Source: Actinoplanes sp. L3-i22 (GTDB lineage Bacteria > Actinomycetota > Actinomycetes > Mycobacteriales > Micromonosporaceae). Taken from it: DNA of 64,000 nucleotides. Shown here one piece after another: positions 49,831 through 61,598 of this stretch (its first letter is position 1; each line of letters begins with the position of its first letter). Below the pieces are notes generated by a model. That model saw nothing but the letters and a program-made list of their open reading frames with translations, was not told the origin of the DNA and did no database searches. Location of the stretch: the NCBI RefSeq assembly GCF_019704555.1, contig NZ_AP024745.1, positions 10,012,001 to 10,076,000 on the forward strand, given 5' to 3'. The position numbers were made by a program, and so were the translations under genes.

Positions 49831-50030
49831 CACGGCCGGGCACGGGCCGCGCGGGTCCAGGCCGGCCGGGCACGGGCCGCGCGCGTCCAGGCCCGCCGGA
49901 CGCGGGCCGCGCGCGTCCAAGCCGGCCGGACGCGGGCCGCGCGGGTCCAAGCCGGCCGGGCACGGGCCGCGCGGGTCCAGACCGGCCGGGCGCGCGGGCC
50001 GCGCGGGTCCAGGCCGGCCGGGCGCGCGGG
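49831..50030. repeat. 30-bp tandem repeat, five units plus two variants
   Basis: Units of GGGCCGCGCGGGTCCA type recur at 49831, 49861, 49891, 49921 and 49951 with an exact 30-bp period; then two 32-bp variants from 49981 to about 50030. Confidence 0.92.
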
Positions 50031-50066
50031 CGGCGTGCATAGGAAGATCGCATAGAGTCGACGGCT

Positions 50067-50660
50067 GTGGCGGCACCAGCGGTTCTGAGGGACGTCTTTC
50101 TCGCGCACCAGCAGCACTGGGGTCAGGAGGACGGCGGCTACCTCTTCGAGGATCCGGCCGGCCCGCTCCCCCGGATCGACGTGCTGGTCTACCGCCCGAC
50201 CGCGAAGATCGGGCTGACCATGTTCTCCACCATCGGGATGTCCGCCCGCCCGATGCCCGCCACGCCCGGCCAGACCGGCCAGAGCGGCGGCAGCAGCCGC
50301 TCGGAGCTGCAGTTCTCCCGGCGCGGGTCGCTGAGCGAGCGCGCCGAGAACAGCATCGCCCGCCAGCTCGCGAACCTCGCGGTCCACCCGTTCCGGGCCG
50401 GCACCCAGCTCGACTGGGGTCACCTGATCGGCCTGGGCCAGGAGTTCCCGACGTTCCCCGGCTGCCACTCGGTCTTCCTCTCCGGCCCGCTCGCCGAGAA
50501 CGCCCGCGACTACTGGCAGACCTGCGAGGGCCCGGTCCGCATCCTCAACGTCATCCCGATCACCGACCGCGAGCGCGACCTGGGCCGGGCACTCGCCCCG
50601 CTCCAGTTCGCCCAGACCCTCCTGGAACGCGTCGACATCCTCGCCGAACGCCCCGCCTGA
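50067..50660 (+). CDS. Suppressor-of-fused (SUFU) domain protein
   Basis: A 197-residue protein of the bacterial SUFU-like family: IDVLVYRPTAKIGLTMFSTI, then GQSGGSSRSELQFSRR and HPFRAGTQLDWGHLIGLGQE, with the acidic C-terminal FAQTLLERVDIL. Bacterial SUFU proteins occur as immunity proteins or unknown scaffolds. It starts at GTG 50067, directly after the repeat island. Confidence 0.85.
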   Translation: MAAPAVLRDVFLAHQQHWGQEDGGYLFEDPAGPLPRIDVLVYRPTAKIGLTMFSTIGMSARPMPATPGQTGQSGGSSRSELQFSRRGSLSERAENSIARQLANLAVHPFRAGTQLDWGHLIGLGQEFPTFPGCHSVFLSGPLAENARDYWQTCEGPVRILNVIPITDRERDLGRALAPLQFAQTLLERVDILAERPA

Positions 50661-50667
50661 CGGCCGG

Positions 50668-53265
<2,598 letters not shown>

Positions 53266-53338
53266 GCCGATGCCTCCCCGGTCGACCACAGTGGAGTGTC
53301 ATCGTCACGCACGGTGTCAACCAGGAGGAGAAACGGTG

Positions 53339-55399
53339 TCAACCAGGACTGTCCAGCGTGAAGAGGGCGGCCTGCTCCGGGACCAGCAGCGGCGCGGGGA
53401 GCCCGGCCTCGGCCAGCATCCGGCCGGTCAGCTCGACCCCGTCCGCCAGCCACGGCGGCGGCGCGTCCTGGACCACCCGGGGCGGGTGTCCCAGGGTCCG
53501 GACCCGATAGGTGCGGTCCGGATCCAGCCCCGGGAAGCGGATCGGCGGCGGCAGGGCAGCGGCCGGCGAACCGATCGTGACCAGGGCGAACACCGCCGAC
53601 GAGCGGTCCTGGGCGACCACCCCGTGGAGCAGCACCGCGGGGTCGGGCGAGTCCGCGCGCACGACCACACCGGAGTGCAGGAGACCGCGCAGGCGCTTGT
53701 ACTCGCCGGTCCAGGCCGCGATCAGGGCGCGGTCAGTAGGCGAGGCCCGGGACACGTCCCACTCGATGCCCGCGTGCCCGAACAGGGCGGTGGCAAGACG
53801 GAAACCCAGGGCCGACGTACGGCCGGTGACGTGCGCCGTCCCCGCCCCGAGGTGCCCGCCGAGGAACTCCGGCGGGATCAGCACGCTCGTCCAGCGCTGG
53901 ATGTGCTGCCGGTCCAGCGGGTCGTTGGTGTCCGAGGTCCAGAACCGGTCCACGTGCGGCAGGATGCCCAGGTCGATCCGGGCGCCGCCGGACGCGCAGC
54001 TCTCGATCTCCACGTCCGGGAACGCCGTCCGCAGCGCCGCCAGCAGCCGGTAGAGCGCGGTCGTCTGCCGGTGCGCGGTCCCGGGTTCGAGCAGGTCCCG
54101 GTTGTGGTCCCACTTGAGGAACGCGATCGGGTACTCGGTGAGCAGATCGGTCAGCCGCCCGAGGACGTAGTCGTAGGCCGCCGGGTTCGCCAGGTCGAGC
54201 ACCCGCTGGAAGCGCCAGGTCAGCGCGTCGCGCGGGCCGAGGACCCAGGACGGGTGCTCCCGGGCCAGCGCCGAGTCCAGGCTGACCATCTCCGGTTCCA
54301 CCCAGAGGCCGAAGTCCAGGCCGGCCGCGTGCACCCGGGAGACGAGCGGGTGCAGACCGTCCGGCCACACCTCCGGGTCGACGAACCAGTCGCCCAGCGC
54401 GCGCCGGTCGTCGCGGCGGCCGGTGAACCATCCGTCGTCCAGCACGAACCGTTCGGCGCCCACCTCGGCGGCGGCCCCGACCAGATCGCCCAGCCGGTCC
54501 AGCGAATGGTCGAAATAGACCGCCTCCCAGGTGTTCAGCACGACCGGGCGCGGTTTCGGCTCGGCCCGCGCGGAACGGATCCACGGGTGCAGCCGATCGG
54601 ACAATCCGTCGATCCCGGAATCGGAGAAGACCGCGATCGCCCACGGCGTGGCATACGACTCCCCGGGCGCCAGCCGGATCTCCCCCGGGCCGAGCAGTTC
54701 GCCGGCGCCGATCGCGGAATACCCGAGCGCGGACCGTTCCGCCCAGATCCGTTTGTCGCCACTCCACGCCAGGTGCAGCGCCCAGATCCGGCCGCCCCGG
54801 AAACCGAATCCGGGTTCGCCGGTCATCAACAGGAACGCGTCGTCGTGCCCGGGGCGGCCGTGCCGGCTCTCCCGGCTCCACACGCCGTCCCGGAGCGGCG
54901 CGCGCTGCGGTCGCCGCTCGTGCGCCCACAGCCCGCTGAAGTCGAGCAGCTCGGCCGCCTCGGACGGGATCGGCAGCTGCACGTCCAGCGACGACAGGGT
55001 GAAGTCGCCCGGGGCGTGATTGGTCAGGACGTGCCGGATCCGGAGCACGCCCTGCGGGGTCAGCTCGATCTCGGTGACGTTCGCCAGATCACGGCCGGCG
55101 CTTTCGGCCCGTACCGTAATCGTGTTTTCGGAAAGCTCGACCGCGGCGACCGGAAGCGTTCCGGACGGTTTTCCGTCGTGATGGCCCGCCAGGGCCGGCC
55201 GACCGCTCCAACCGGCACCCAGCGCCGGCAGCAAAGACCATTCCAGGGGTACGTCGATGGAGCTCGGCGGAATCGCGGGAATGCGGCTCGCCTCGAAGGC
55301 CGGCGGCAATTCGCCGAGATCGGCGCCCCAGTGCAGAACGGCACCGCGGGCGTTCAGCACGAAGCTGACGCCCGCGGCCCGCAGGTGGTACAGGGTCAC
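53339..55399 (-). CDS. Alpha-galactosidase, GH36
   Basis: A 686-residue cytosolic enzyme. The N-terminal beta domain is followed by the (beta/alpha)8 barrel with GAERFVLDDGWFTGRRDDRR, the nucleophile Asp in FLKWDHNRDLLEPG, ESCASGGARIDLGILPHVDR and the acid/base Asp in FWTSDTNDPLDRQHIQRW. All catalytic residues are intact. It should hydrolyse alpha-1,6-galactosides such as melibiose or raffinose taken up by the adjacent ABC system. Its start overlaps the stop of the binding-protein gene by 4 bp (ATGA), and it is the last gene of the operon. Confidence 0.95.
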   Translation of the reverse strand: MTLYHLRAAGVSFVLNARGAVLHWGADLGELPPAFEASRIPAIPPSSIDVPLEWSLLPALGAGWSGRPALAGHHDGKPSGTLPVAAVELSENTITVRAESAGRDLANVTEIELTPQGVLRIRHVLTNHAPGDFTLSSLDVQLPIPSEAAELLDFSGLWAHERRPQRAPLRDGVWSRESRHGRPGHDDAFLLMTGEPGFGFRGGRIWALHLAWSGDKRIWAERSALGYSAIGAGELLGPGEIRLAPGESYATPWAIAVFSDSGIDGLSDRLHPWIRSARAEPKPRPVVLNTWEAVYFDHSLDRLGDLVGAAAEVGAERFVLDDGWFTGRRDDRRALGDWFVDPEVWPDGLHPLVSRVHAAGLDFGLWVEPEMVSLDSALAREHPSWVLGPRDALTWRFQRVLDLANPAAYDYVLGRLTDLLTEYPIAFLKWDHNRDLLEPGTAHRQTTALYRLLAALRTAFPDVEIESCASGGARIDLGILPHVDRFWTSDTNDPLDRQHIQRWTSVLIPPEFLGGHLGAGTAHVTGRTSALGFRLATALFGHAGIEWDVSRASPTDRALIAAWTGEYKRLRGLLHSGVVVRADSPDPAVLLHGVVAQDRSSAVFALVTIGSPAAALPPPIRFPGLDPDRTYRVRTLGHPPRVVQDAPPPWLADGVELTGRMLAEAGLPAPLLVPEQAALFTLDSPG

Positions 55400-56727
55400 T
55401 CGGCGACCGGGATGCTCTGCGACTTGAGGTTCTCGATCGTCGACGACTGCGCCTTCTTCAGCGCGTCGCCGAGCGTGCCGTTGCCCGAGACGGCGGCCTT
55501 GAAGCCGTCCGACGCGGTGGCGTACGTCGAGGTCATCGTCGGTCCCCAGGTGAAGTCGGGGGTGACCTCGGTGGCGGCGTCGGCGAAGATGTCGTAGATC
55601 TTCTGGCCGCCGTAGAAGTCGACGCCCTTGCTCAGTGCGGCCAGCGAACCACCGGTCTTGGTCGCCGGGTAGAGGTTGGCCTTCTCGTTGAGCAGCGTAA
55701 GCGCCTCCTCCGAGGTGTTCAGCCAGATCGCGAACTGCGACGCCTCGTACGGGTGCTTCGAGCCCTTGAAGATCGCGGTCGAGGAGCCGCCCCAGTTACC
55801 GGCGGTCTTGGCGCCCGCGGTCCACTGCGGCATCGGGGCGACCGCCCACTTGCCCGAGGTGTCCGGCGCGCCGGAGGAGATCGAGTTGGCGCCCCAGACC
55901 GCGGACACCCAGGTCCAGGCCTGGCCCTTGTTGTACGCGCTGTCCCACTCGGTGGTCCACGGCGGCACCGCCGAGACCAGCTTCTTGGTGATCAGGTCCT
56001 GCCAGTAGTCGGCCACCTTGGTGGTCGCCTCGTCCTGGAAGTTCACGGTCCACTTGCTGCCGTCGTTGGCGAACCAGCGGCCACCGGCCTGCCAGGCCAG
56101 CCCGGCGAACTGGTTGATGTCGCTCTGCGAGAAGTTGGTGATGTAACCGCCGGCCGCCTTCACCTTGACGGCGTCCGCGGCGTACTCCTCCCAGGTGGTC
56201 GGCACCGGGATGCCGGCCTTCTCGAACAGGTCCTTGCGGTAGAAGAGCGCCATCGGGCCGGAGTCCTGCGGCACGCCGTAGGCGGCGTCCTTCTCGCCGA
56301 ACGACACCTGGTTCCAGGTCCAGTCGATGAACTGGTCCTTGGCGTCGGCCACCGGCTTGCAGGCGGCCACGTTCGTCAGGCCGTCCTGGACGCGGAAGCT
56401 GGGGAGCGCGTCGTACTCGATCTGGCCCAGGTCCGGGGCGTTGCCGGCCTTCAGCTGGTTGAAGAAGTTCTGGTAGGTGCCGCCGTTGCCGTTCGGGCCG
56501 GTCTGGACCTTGACCTGGATGTTCGGGTTCTTGGCGTTCCAGACCTTGACGACGTCCTCGATCCCCGGGATCCACGACGTGAAGGACAGGGTGACCGGGC
56601 CGGAACTCGGCGCGCAGCTCGCCGCGCCGGCGGTGGCCGTGGTGGTGTCGTCGTCGCCGCCCGAGGAGCAGGCGGTCAGGGCCAGGGTGGAGGTCAGCGC
56701 GAGGCCGAGAATTGCTTTCATTTTCAT
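55396..56727 (-). CDS. ABC sugar-binding lipoprotein (extracellular, family 1)
   Basis: A 443-residue solute-binding protein with a lipoprotein signal (ILGLALTSTLALTACSSGG). The mature part has VTLSFTSWIPGIEDVVKVWN, YQNFFNQLKAGNAPDLGQIE, YDALPSF, PMALFYRKDLFEKAGIPVPT and GGSSTAIFKGSKHPYEASQF, as in MalE-like sugar receptors. Start ATG at 56727 or 56721. It belongs to the GH42-permease-permease-SBP-GH36 operon. Confidence 0.92.
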   Translation of the reverse strand: MKMKAILGLALTSTLALTACSSGGDDDTTTATAGAASCAPSSGPVTLSFTSWIPGIEDVVKVWNAKNPNIQVKVQTGPNGNGGTYQNFFNQLKAGNAPDLGQIEYDALPSFRVQDGLTNVAACKPVADAKDQFIDWTWNQVSFGEKDAAYGVPQDSGPMALFYRKDLFEKAGIPVPTTWEEYAADAVKVKAAGGYITNFSQSDINQFAGLAWQAGGRWFANDGSKWTVNFQDEATTKVADYWQDLITKKLVSAVPPWTTEWDSAYNKGQAWTWVSAVWGANSISSGAPDTSGKWAVAPMPQWTAGAKTAGNWGGSSTAIFKGSKHPYEASQFAIWLNTSEEALTLLNEKANLYPATKTGGSLAALSKGVDFYGGQKIYDIFADAATEVTPDFTWGPTMTSTYATASDGFKAAVSGNGTLGDALKKAQSSTIENLKSQSIPVAE

Positions 56728-56770
56728 GGGAGAACCCATCTCTTCAAGAAATACCGGGAGGGAATTTCGA

Positions 56771-57598
56771 TTACTTGACGGCGCCGGAGCCGAGGCCGCT
56801 GCGCCAGAAGCGCTGCAGGAACAGGAACGCCACGACCAGCGGAATGATCGAGACCAGAGCGCCGGTGAGCACCAACATCCGCAACTGCGGAAGCTGGTTC
56901 ACCTGGGTGTTCCAGGAGTAGAGGCCGAGCGTCACGGGGAACAGCCGCTCGTTGCCGAGCATGATCAGCGGCAGCAGGAAGTTGTTCCAGACCGCGACGA
57001 AGTGGAACAGGAAGATGGTCACCAGGGCCGGGAACATCAACTTGGTGGAGACCGTGAAGAACGTGCGCACCTCGCCCGAGCCGTCGAGTCGAGCGGCTTC
57101 GAGGAGTTCGTCCGGAACACTCGCGGTGGCGTAGATCCGGGCCAGGTACACCCCGAACGGGTTGACCAGGCTGGGCAGGAACACCGACCAGAAGGTGTTG
57201 GTCGCGTTCAGCTGCGAGAAGATCAGGAAGAGCGGGAGCGCCAGCGCGGTGGCCGGCACCAGGACCCCGCCGAGCACGATGTTGAAGATCGCCTCCCGGC
57301 CCGGGAAGTTGTACTTGGCCAGGGCGTATCCGCACATCGCGGCCAGCACCGTGCCGAGCAGCGCGGCGCCGCCGGTGTACAGGATGCTGTTGAGCATCCA
57401 GCGCAGGAACACGCCGTCGCGGTAGTGGAACAGCTCGCTCAGGTTCGACCCGAGGTTGAAGTGGGCGAACCAGAGCGGGGCGGTGTTGCCGAAGTCCGAG
57501 CGGGACTTGGTCGCCCCGACGAACAGCCACCAGATCGGGACCAGGAAGTACAGCGTGCAGATCCCCATGATCGCCATGGCGGCGGATTTGCTTTTCAC
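56771..57598 (-). CDS. ABC sugar permease, MalG type
   Basis: A 275-residue membrane protein with six helices. The start GTG at 57598 (VKSKSAAMAIMGICTLYFLV) overlaps the upstream permease stop by GTGA. The cytoplasmic EAA loop is DELLEAARLDGSGEVRTFFT. N-terminal PIWWLFVGATKS and late helix QLRMLVLTGALVSIIPLVVA fit MalG. It pairs with the other permease to form the transport channel. Confidence 0.93.
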   Translation of the reverse strand: MKSKSAAMAIMGICTLYFLVPIWWLFVGATKSRSDFGNTAPLWFAHFNLGSNLSELFHYRDGVFLRWMLNSILYTGGAALLGTVLAAMCGYALAKYNFPGREAIFNIVLGGVLVPATALALPLFLIFSQLNATNTFWSVFLPSLVNPFGVYLARIYATASVPDELLEAARLDGSGEVRTFFTVSTKLMFPALVTIFLFHFVAVWNNFLLPLIMLGNERLFPVTLGLYSWNTQVNQLPQLRMLVLTGALVSIIPLVVAFLFLQRFWRSGLGSGAVK

Positions 57599-58464
57599 TT
57601 CTCGCCACCCCGCTGCGTGATCTTGAGGAACGTGAACGAGAGCAGGCACGTCGCCAGCGCCAGGACCACGGAGAACGCGGCGGCCAGGTTGAAGTTCGGG
57701 ATCGACGAGGTGCTGTAGACGGTCAGGTTCGGGGTGTACGTGCTGGACACCGCGGAACTGAAGGTCCGGAACACCTGCGGCTCGGCGAGCAGCTGCAGCG
57801 TGCCGATGATCGAGAAGACCGTGGTCAGCACGATCGCCGGCATCACCAGCGGGATCTTGATCGACCAGGCGGTGCGGATCGGGCCGGCGCCGTCGAGCTT
57901 GGCCGCCTCGTACACCTCCTGCGGGATGGCCAGCAGGGCGGAGTAGATGATCAGCATGTTGTAGCCGACGTAGACCCAGGTCACGACGTTCGCCATGGCC
58001 CACAGGACCAGGTCCGCGGAGAGCAGGTCCCAGGTCTTGGTGACCGCGGTGAACGGCGACAGGTTCGGTGAGTAGAGGAAGCCCCACATGATCGCGGCGA
58101 CCACACCCGGGACCGCGTACGGCACGAAGAACGCCAGCCGGAAGAACGCCCGCCCCTTGACCAGCCCGGAGTCGAGCAGCAGGGCAAGCACCAGGGCCAG
58201 CCCCAGCATCACCGGGACCTGCACCACGCCGAACAGCAGGACCCGGCCGACCGACTCCCAGAACGGCCCGTTCTGGAAGACGCGCCGGTACTGCTCGAAG
58301 CCGCCGAAGACCTCGTGTGCCGGCCCGAACGTGCCGGTGCGGGTGACCTTGTAGAGGGACTGCTTGATCGCGTACCCGATCGGGGCCAGATAGAACGCGA
58401 TGAACAGCAGCCCGAACGGAAGAACGAAGAAGAGAATCGCGCTTACGGGCTTTTTCCTGGTCAT
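57595..58464 (-). CDS. ABC sugar permease, MalF type
   Basis: A 289-residue membrane protein with six helices (LFFVLPFGLLFIAFYLAPIG, PVMLGLALVLALLLDS, AFFRLAFFVPYAVPGVVAAI) and the EAA loop PQEVYEAAKLDGAGPIRTAW. It overlaps the GH42 stop by ATGA (58461-58464) and the MalG-type permease by GTGA. No ATPase gene is present in the operon, so it likely uses a shared MsiK-type ATPase, as is common in Actinobacteria. Confidence 0.93.
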   Translation of the reverse strand: MTRKKPVSAILFFVLPFGLLFIAFYLAPIGYAIKQSLYKVTRTGTFGPAHEVFGGFEQYRRVFQNGPFWESVGRVLLFGVVQVPVMLGLALVLALLLDSGLVKGRAFFRLAFFVPYAVPGVVAAIMWGFLYSPNLSPFTAVTKTWDLLSADLVLWAMANVVTWVYVGYNMLIIYSALLAIPQEVYEAAKLDGAGPIRTAWSIKIPLVMPAIVLTTVFSIIGTLQLLAEPQVFRTFSSAVSSTYTPNLTVYSTSSIPNFNLAAAFSVVLALATCLLSFTFLKITQRGGEK

Positions 58465-60440
58465 GCCGGTGCCTCCTCTCTGACCACGCCGACTCCGCCG
58501 CCCTCGACGCGCAGCGTTCCGCCGACCCGCTCATCGGTGATGAGGTTGTGTCCCGTCGCGGGGTATTCGACGGGATTCACGCCGTGGTTCACGACGAAGA
58601 GGTAGCTGCGGCCATCACCGGTCCGGCGCACCGCCTCGACATCGCCCCCGTCTTCCTTCAAAAGATCAACTGCCGCATTTTGTACGACATTTCGCGCCAT
58701 ATCCCGCATGCCACGTGCATCCAGCGACGTCGCGAGGTACCACGCCACCCCGTCGCCGAACTCGTTGCGGGTGATCGCCGGGATCCCCGGCAGCGGCCCG
58801 TCGAGGTAGCTCGCGACGGTCGACGCCGTGGTGGTCCGCAGCCGCTCGGTCCAGAGCGCCCCGGTCGCACCGTTCGTCAGGGTCACCTCGTGACCCGGCT
58901 TGAGCGGCGCGAACTCCTCGGTGCGCACGCCGAGCACGTCCCGGAACGCGCCCGGGTAACCGCCGAGCCGGATCCGGTCCCGCTCGTCGACGATCCCGCT
59001 GAAGAACGTGACCAGCAGGTGGCCGCCGGCCGCGACGTACTCGGTGATCCGCTCCGCGGCCACGTCCCCGACCATGTACAGGCACGGCACCACGACCAGC
59101 CGGTAGCCGCTCAGGTCCGCGTCCGGCGAGACGATGTCGCAGGTCACGCCGAGCTCGCGCAACGCCCGGTGGGTCGCGTGCACCTGGTCGAGGTACTCCA
59201 CCGCCTGCGACGGCCGGGCCTCCCCCTCGGCGGCCCACCACGACTCCCAGCTGAAGATCAGCGCGACGTCGGCGTCCACGGTCGTGCCGGCCACCTCGCC
59301 GATCGCGTCCAGCGCCGCGGACAGCCGCAGCACCTCGCGCCAGGCCACCGTGTCGGTGCCGGCGTGCGGCAGCATCGCGGAGTGGAACTTCTCGGCGCCC
59401 TGCGCGGAGGCCCGCCACTGGAAGAAGCAGATCGAGTCGGCGCCGCGGGCCACGTGGGTGAGCGTGTTGCGGAGCATCTCGCCGGGCGCCTTGGTCAGGT
59501 TGTGCGGCTGCCAGTTGACCGCGCCGGCCGCCTGCTCCATCAGGATCCACGGCCGGCCACCGGCCAGGCCGCGGGTGAGGTCGGCGGCGAAGGACAGCTC
59601 CGCGACCGGGTCGCCGAGGCGGTGGTCCAGGTAGTGGTCGTTCGCGATCACGTCCATCTCCGGCGCCCAGGACCAGTAGTCCAGGTTGCGGATGTGCGCG
59701 GTGACCATGAAATTCGTGGTCACCGGGGCGGACGAGTGCGCTCGCAGGATCGCGGTCTCGCCGCGGTAGTAGTCCAGCAGCTCGTCCGAGCTGAAGCGGT
59801 GGAAGTCGACGATCTGCGCCGGGTTGCGGACCGACAGCGCGGCCCGCGGCGGCTGGATCTCGGCCCAGTCGCCGTAGCGCTGGCTCCAGAACGACGTGCC
59901 CCAGGCCTCGTTCAGGGTCTCGATCTTGCCGTACCGGCGGCGCAGCCAGGTGCGGAACGCCTCGGCGCTGGTCTCGCAGTAGCAGAGCGCGTTGTGGCAG
60001 CCCAGCTCGTTGGAGACGTGCCAGAGGGCCAGCGCCGGGTGCTCGCCGTAGCGCCGGGCGACCTCGCGGACCAAGGCGAACGCGCGGTCCCGGAAGACCG
60101 GCGAGCTCGGGCACCAGGCCTGGCGACCGCCCGGGTACCGGGTGGTGCCGTCGGCGGCCGCCGGGAGCACCTCCGGGTGCCGGGTGGTCAGCCACGGGGG
60201 CGGGGACGAGGTGCCGGTGCCGAGGTTGACCCGGATGCCGTTGGCGTGCAGCAGCTCGATGATCTCGTCGAGATCGTCGAACGCGTACTGCCCCGGGGCC
60301 GGTTCGAGGCTGGACCAGCCGAAGATGTTGATCGCGACCAGGTCGACGCCGGCCTCGCGCATCAGCGCGACGTCCGCACGCCAGACGTCCGGCGTCCACT
60401 GCTCCGGGTTGTAGTCGCAACCCAGCCTGATGCTGTTCAT
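58461..60440 (-). CDS. Beta-galactosidase, GH42
   Basis: A 659-residue enzyme from the ATG at 60440 (MNSIRLGCDYNPEQWTPDVW). Acid/base Glu145 in WHVSNELGCHN and nucleophile Glu302 in PWILMEQAAGAVNW are intact. Cys residues around 110, 148, 153 and 155 (CHNALCYC) form the GH42 zinc cluster. It begins the operon. The N-terminal barrel, the trimerisation/beta domain (~390-590, VDADVALIFSWESWWAAEGE) and the C-terminal beta domain are all present. The 18-bp operators at 60459 and 60506 lie just upstream. Confidence 0.95.
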   Translation of the reverse strand: MNSIRLGCDYNPEQWTPDVWRADVALMREAGVDLVAINIFGWSSLEPAPGQYAFDDLDEIIELLHANGIRVNLGTGTSSPPPWLTTRHPEVLPAAADGTTRYPGGRQAWCPSSPVFRDRAFALVREVARRYGEHPALALWHVSNELGCHNALCYCETSAEAFRTWLRRRYGKIETLNEAWGTSFWSQRYGDWAEIQPPRAALSVRNPAQIVDFHRFSSDELLDYYRGETAILRAHSSAPVTTNFMVTAHIRNLDYWSWAPEMDVIANDHYLDHRLGDPVAELSFAADLTRGLAGGRPWILMEQAAGAVNWQPHNLTKAPGEMLRNTLTHVARGADSICFFQWRASAQGAEKFHSAMLPHAGTDTVAWREVLRLSAALDAIGEVAGTTVDADVALIFSWESWWAAEGEARPSQAVEYLDQVHATHRALRELGVTCDIVSPDADLSGYRLVVVPCLYMVGDVAAERITEYVAAGGHLLVTFFSGIVDERDRIRLGGYPGAFRDVLGVRTEEFAPLKPGHEVTLTNGATGALWTERLRTTTASTVASYLDGPLPGIPAITRNEFGDGVAWYLATSLDARGMRDMARNVVQNAAVDLLKEDGGDVEAVRRTGDGRSYLFVVNHGVNPVEYPATGHNLITDERVGGTLRVEGGGVGVVREEAPA

Positions 60441-60458
60441 AAAACTCCTGGTCACGGG

Positions 60459-60476
60459 TGTGTGCACGTGCACACA
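60459..60476. promoter_or_regulatory. LacI-family operator O1, perfect 18-bp palindrome
   Basis: TGTGTGCACGTGCACACA is a perfect palindrome 19 bp upstream of the GH42 start. Its central CACGTG-like core is typical of LacI-family sites. Confidence 0.9.
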
Positions 60477-60505
60477 TTTCGCAGCGCCTAAATGGGCGTT
60501 ACGGA

Positions 60506-60523
60506 TGTGTGAACGTGCACACA
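60506..60523. promoter_or_regulatory. LacI-family operator O2
   Basis: TGTGTGAACGTGCACACA differs from O1 by a single base. It is 47 bp from O1 centre to centre, about 4.5 helical turns, and is 56 bp from the divergent LacI start. Two sites allow looping and joint control of both directions. Confidence 0.88.
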
Positions 60524-60578
60524 GTAGGACCGGCCTTGGCGTGCGGTCAATAGCGTCCGCCGGGCTATCGTGAAGCGC

Positions 60579-61598
60579 ATGTCCCAGCCCAGGCCCCCGA
60601 AGCGCGCCACGGTGCACGACATCGCGGCCGCCGCGGGCGTGTCCCGGGGCACCGTCAGTCGTGTCCTCAACGGCGGCTATGTCTCCGCCGAGGCGCGCGC
60701 CGCCATCGAGGCCGCGATCACCGAGGTCGGCTATGTGCCGAACACCGCGGCCCGCGCCCTCAAGATGCGCCGCTCCGAGGCGGTCGCGTTCGTCGCCCTC
60801 GAGCCGCACTCACTGTTCCTCGACGACCCCAACATCGGCGCGATCATGCTGGGCGCCAACGCCGCGCTCTCCCTCGCCGACCACCAGATGGTCAGCCTGG
60901 TCGTCGAGTCGACCCGGGACATGGAGCGCGTCTCGCGGTACCTCAGCGGCGGCTTCGTCGACGGGGCGATCGTGGTCTCGGCCCGCTCCCACGACCCGAT
61001 CATCCAGGTCATCGAGGACCTGCGGCTGCCGGCCGCGTTCGTCGGCCACCCGCCGGACCTGGGCGGCACGATCCCGTTCGTGGGCATCGACAACGCCGGC
61101 TCGGCCCGCGACATCACCGCCCGCCTGGTCGCCACCGGCCGCCGGCGGATCGGCATGATCGCCGCCGCGCTGGATCGGGACTCGGGCAGCGACCGGCTGA
61201 GCGGCTTCCGCACCGCCACCGGCGAGCTGTTCGACCCGGCCCTGGTCGCCGACGTCCCGCACTACGACTACGGCTCCGGCGTCAAGGGCATGCGCATGCT
61301 GCTGGAACGCGACCCCGGCATCGACGGCGTCTTCGCCGCGTCGGACGCGATCGCCGCCGGCGCCCTCGAAGCGCTTCGCGAGGCCGGCCGGGTGGTCCCC
61401 ACCGACGTCGGGATCGTCGGCTTCGACGACAGCACCTGGGCGGTCCGGACCCAGCCGCAGCTGTCCACGGTCCACCAGCCGGCGAAGCAGATAGGAGCCG
61501 TGGCGGCTCAGCTGATCCTGCGACAGCTCCGCGGCGAGCGGATCGAGACCCTCGGCCAGCTCCTGCCCACCCCGGTCATCTGGCGCGACTCCGCCTGA
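60579..61598 (+). CDS. LacI-family transcriptional regulator
   Basis: A 339-residue repressor. The N-terminal HTH is ATVHDIAAAAGVSRGTVSRV with the hinge VGYVPNTAARALK; the periplasmic-binding-protein-like effector domain runs from AVAFVALEPHSLFLDD and has GVFAASDAIAAGALEALREA near the end. The ATG at 60579 was chosen; a GTG at 60570 is an alternative. It is divergent from the galactoside operon and very likely binds O1 and O2, with a galactoside or galactose as inducer. Confidence 0.93.
   Translation: MSQPRPPKRATVHDIAAAAGVSRGTVSRVLNGGYVSAEARAAIEAAITEVGYVPNTAARALKMRRSEAVAFVALEPHSLFLDDPNIGAIMLGANAALSLADHQMVSLVVESTRDMERVSRYLSGGFVDGAIVVSARSHDPIIQVIEDLRLPAAFVGHPPDLGGTIPFVGIDNAGSARDITARLVATGRRRIGMIAAALDRDSGSDRLSGFRTATGELFDPALVADVPHYDYGSGVKGMRMLLERDPGIDGVFAASDAIAAGALEALREAGRVVPTDVGIVGFDDSTWAVRTQPQLSTVHQPAKQIGAVAAQLILRQLRGERIETLGQLLPTPVIWRDSA

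Larger units (their letters stand above)
49441..50066. other. Non-coding repeat island C between DUF1772 and SUFU genes
   Basis: No convincing gene. From left to right it holds: the dispersed signature (49441-49490, AAAAACCTAATTTCGCCCG then GTACGGCGGTGAG), six 16-bp units (49481-49576), a 19-bp-arm hairpin (49698-49752) and five exact 30-bp units plus two variants (49831 to about 50030). It stays open on both strands because of Gly/Arg/Pro/Ala-rich repeat codons. Confidence 0.7.

Noticed and set aside
49481..50030. CRISPR array
   Set aside because: Units are directly contiguous without spacers, and no cas gene is near.
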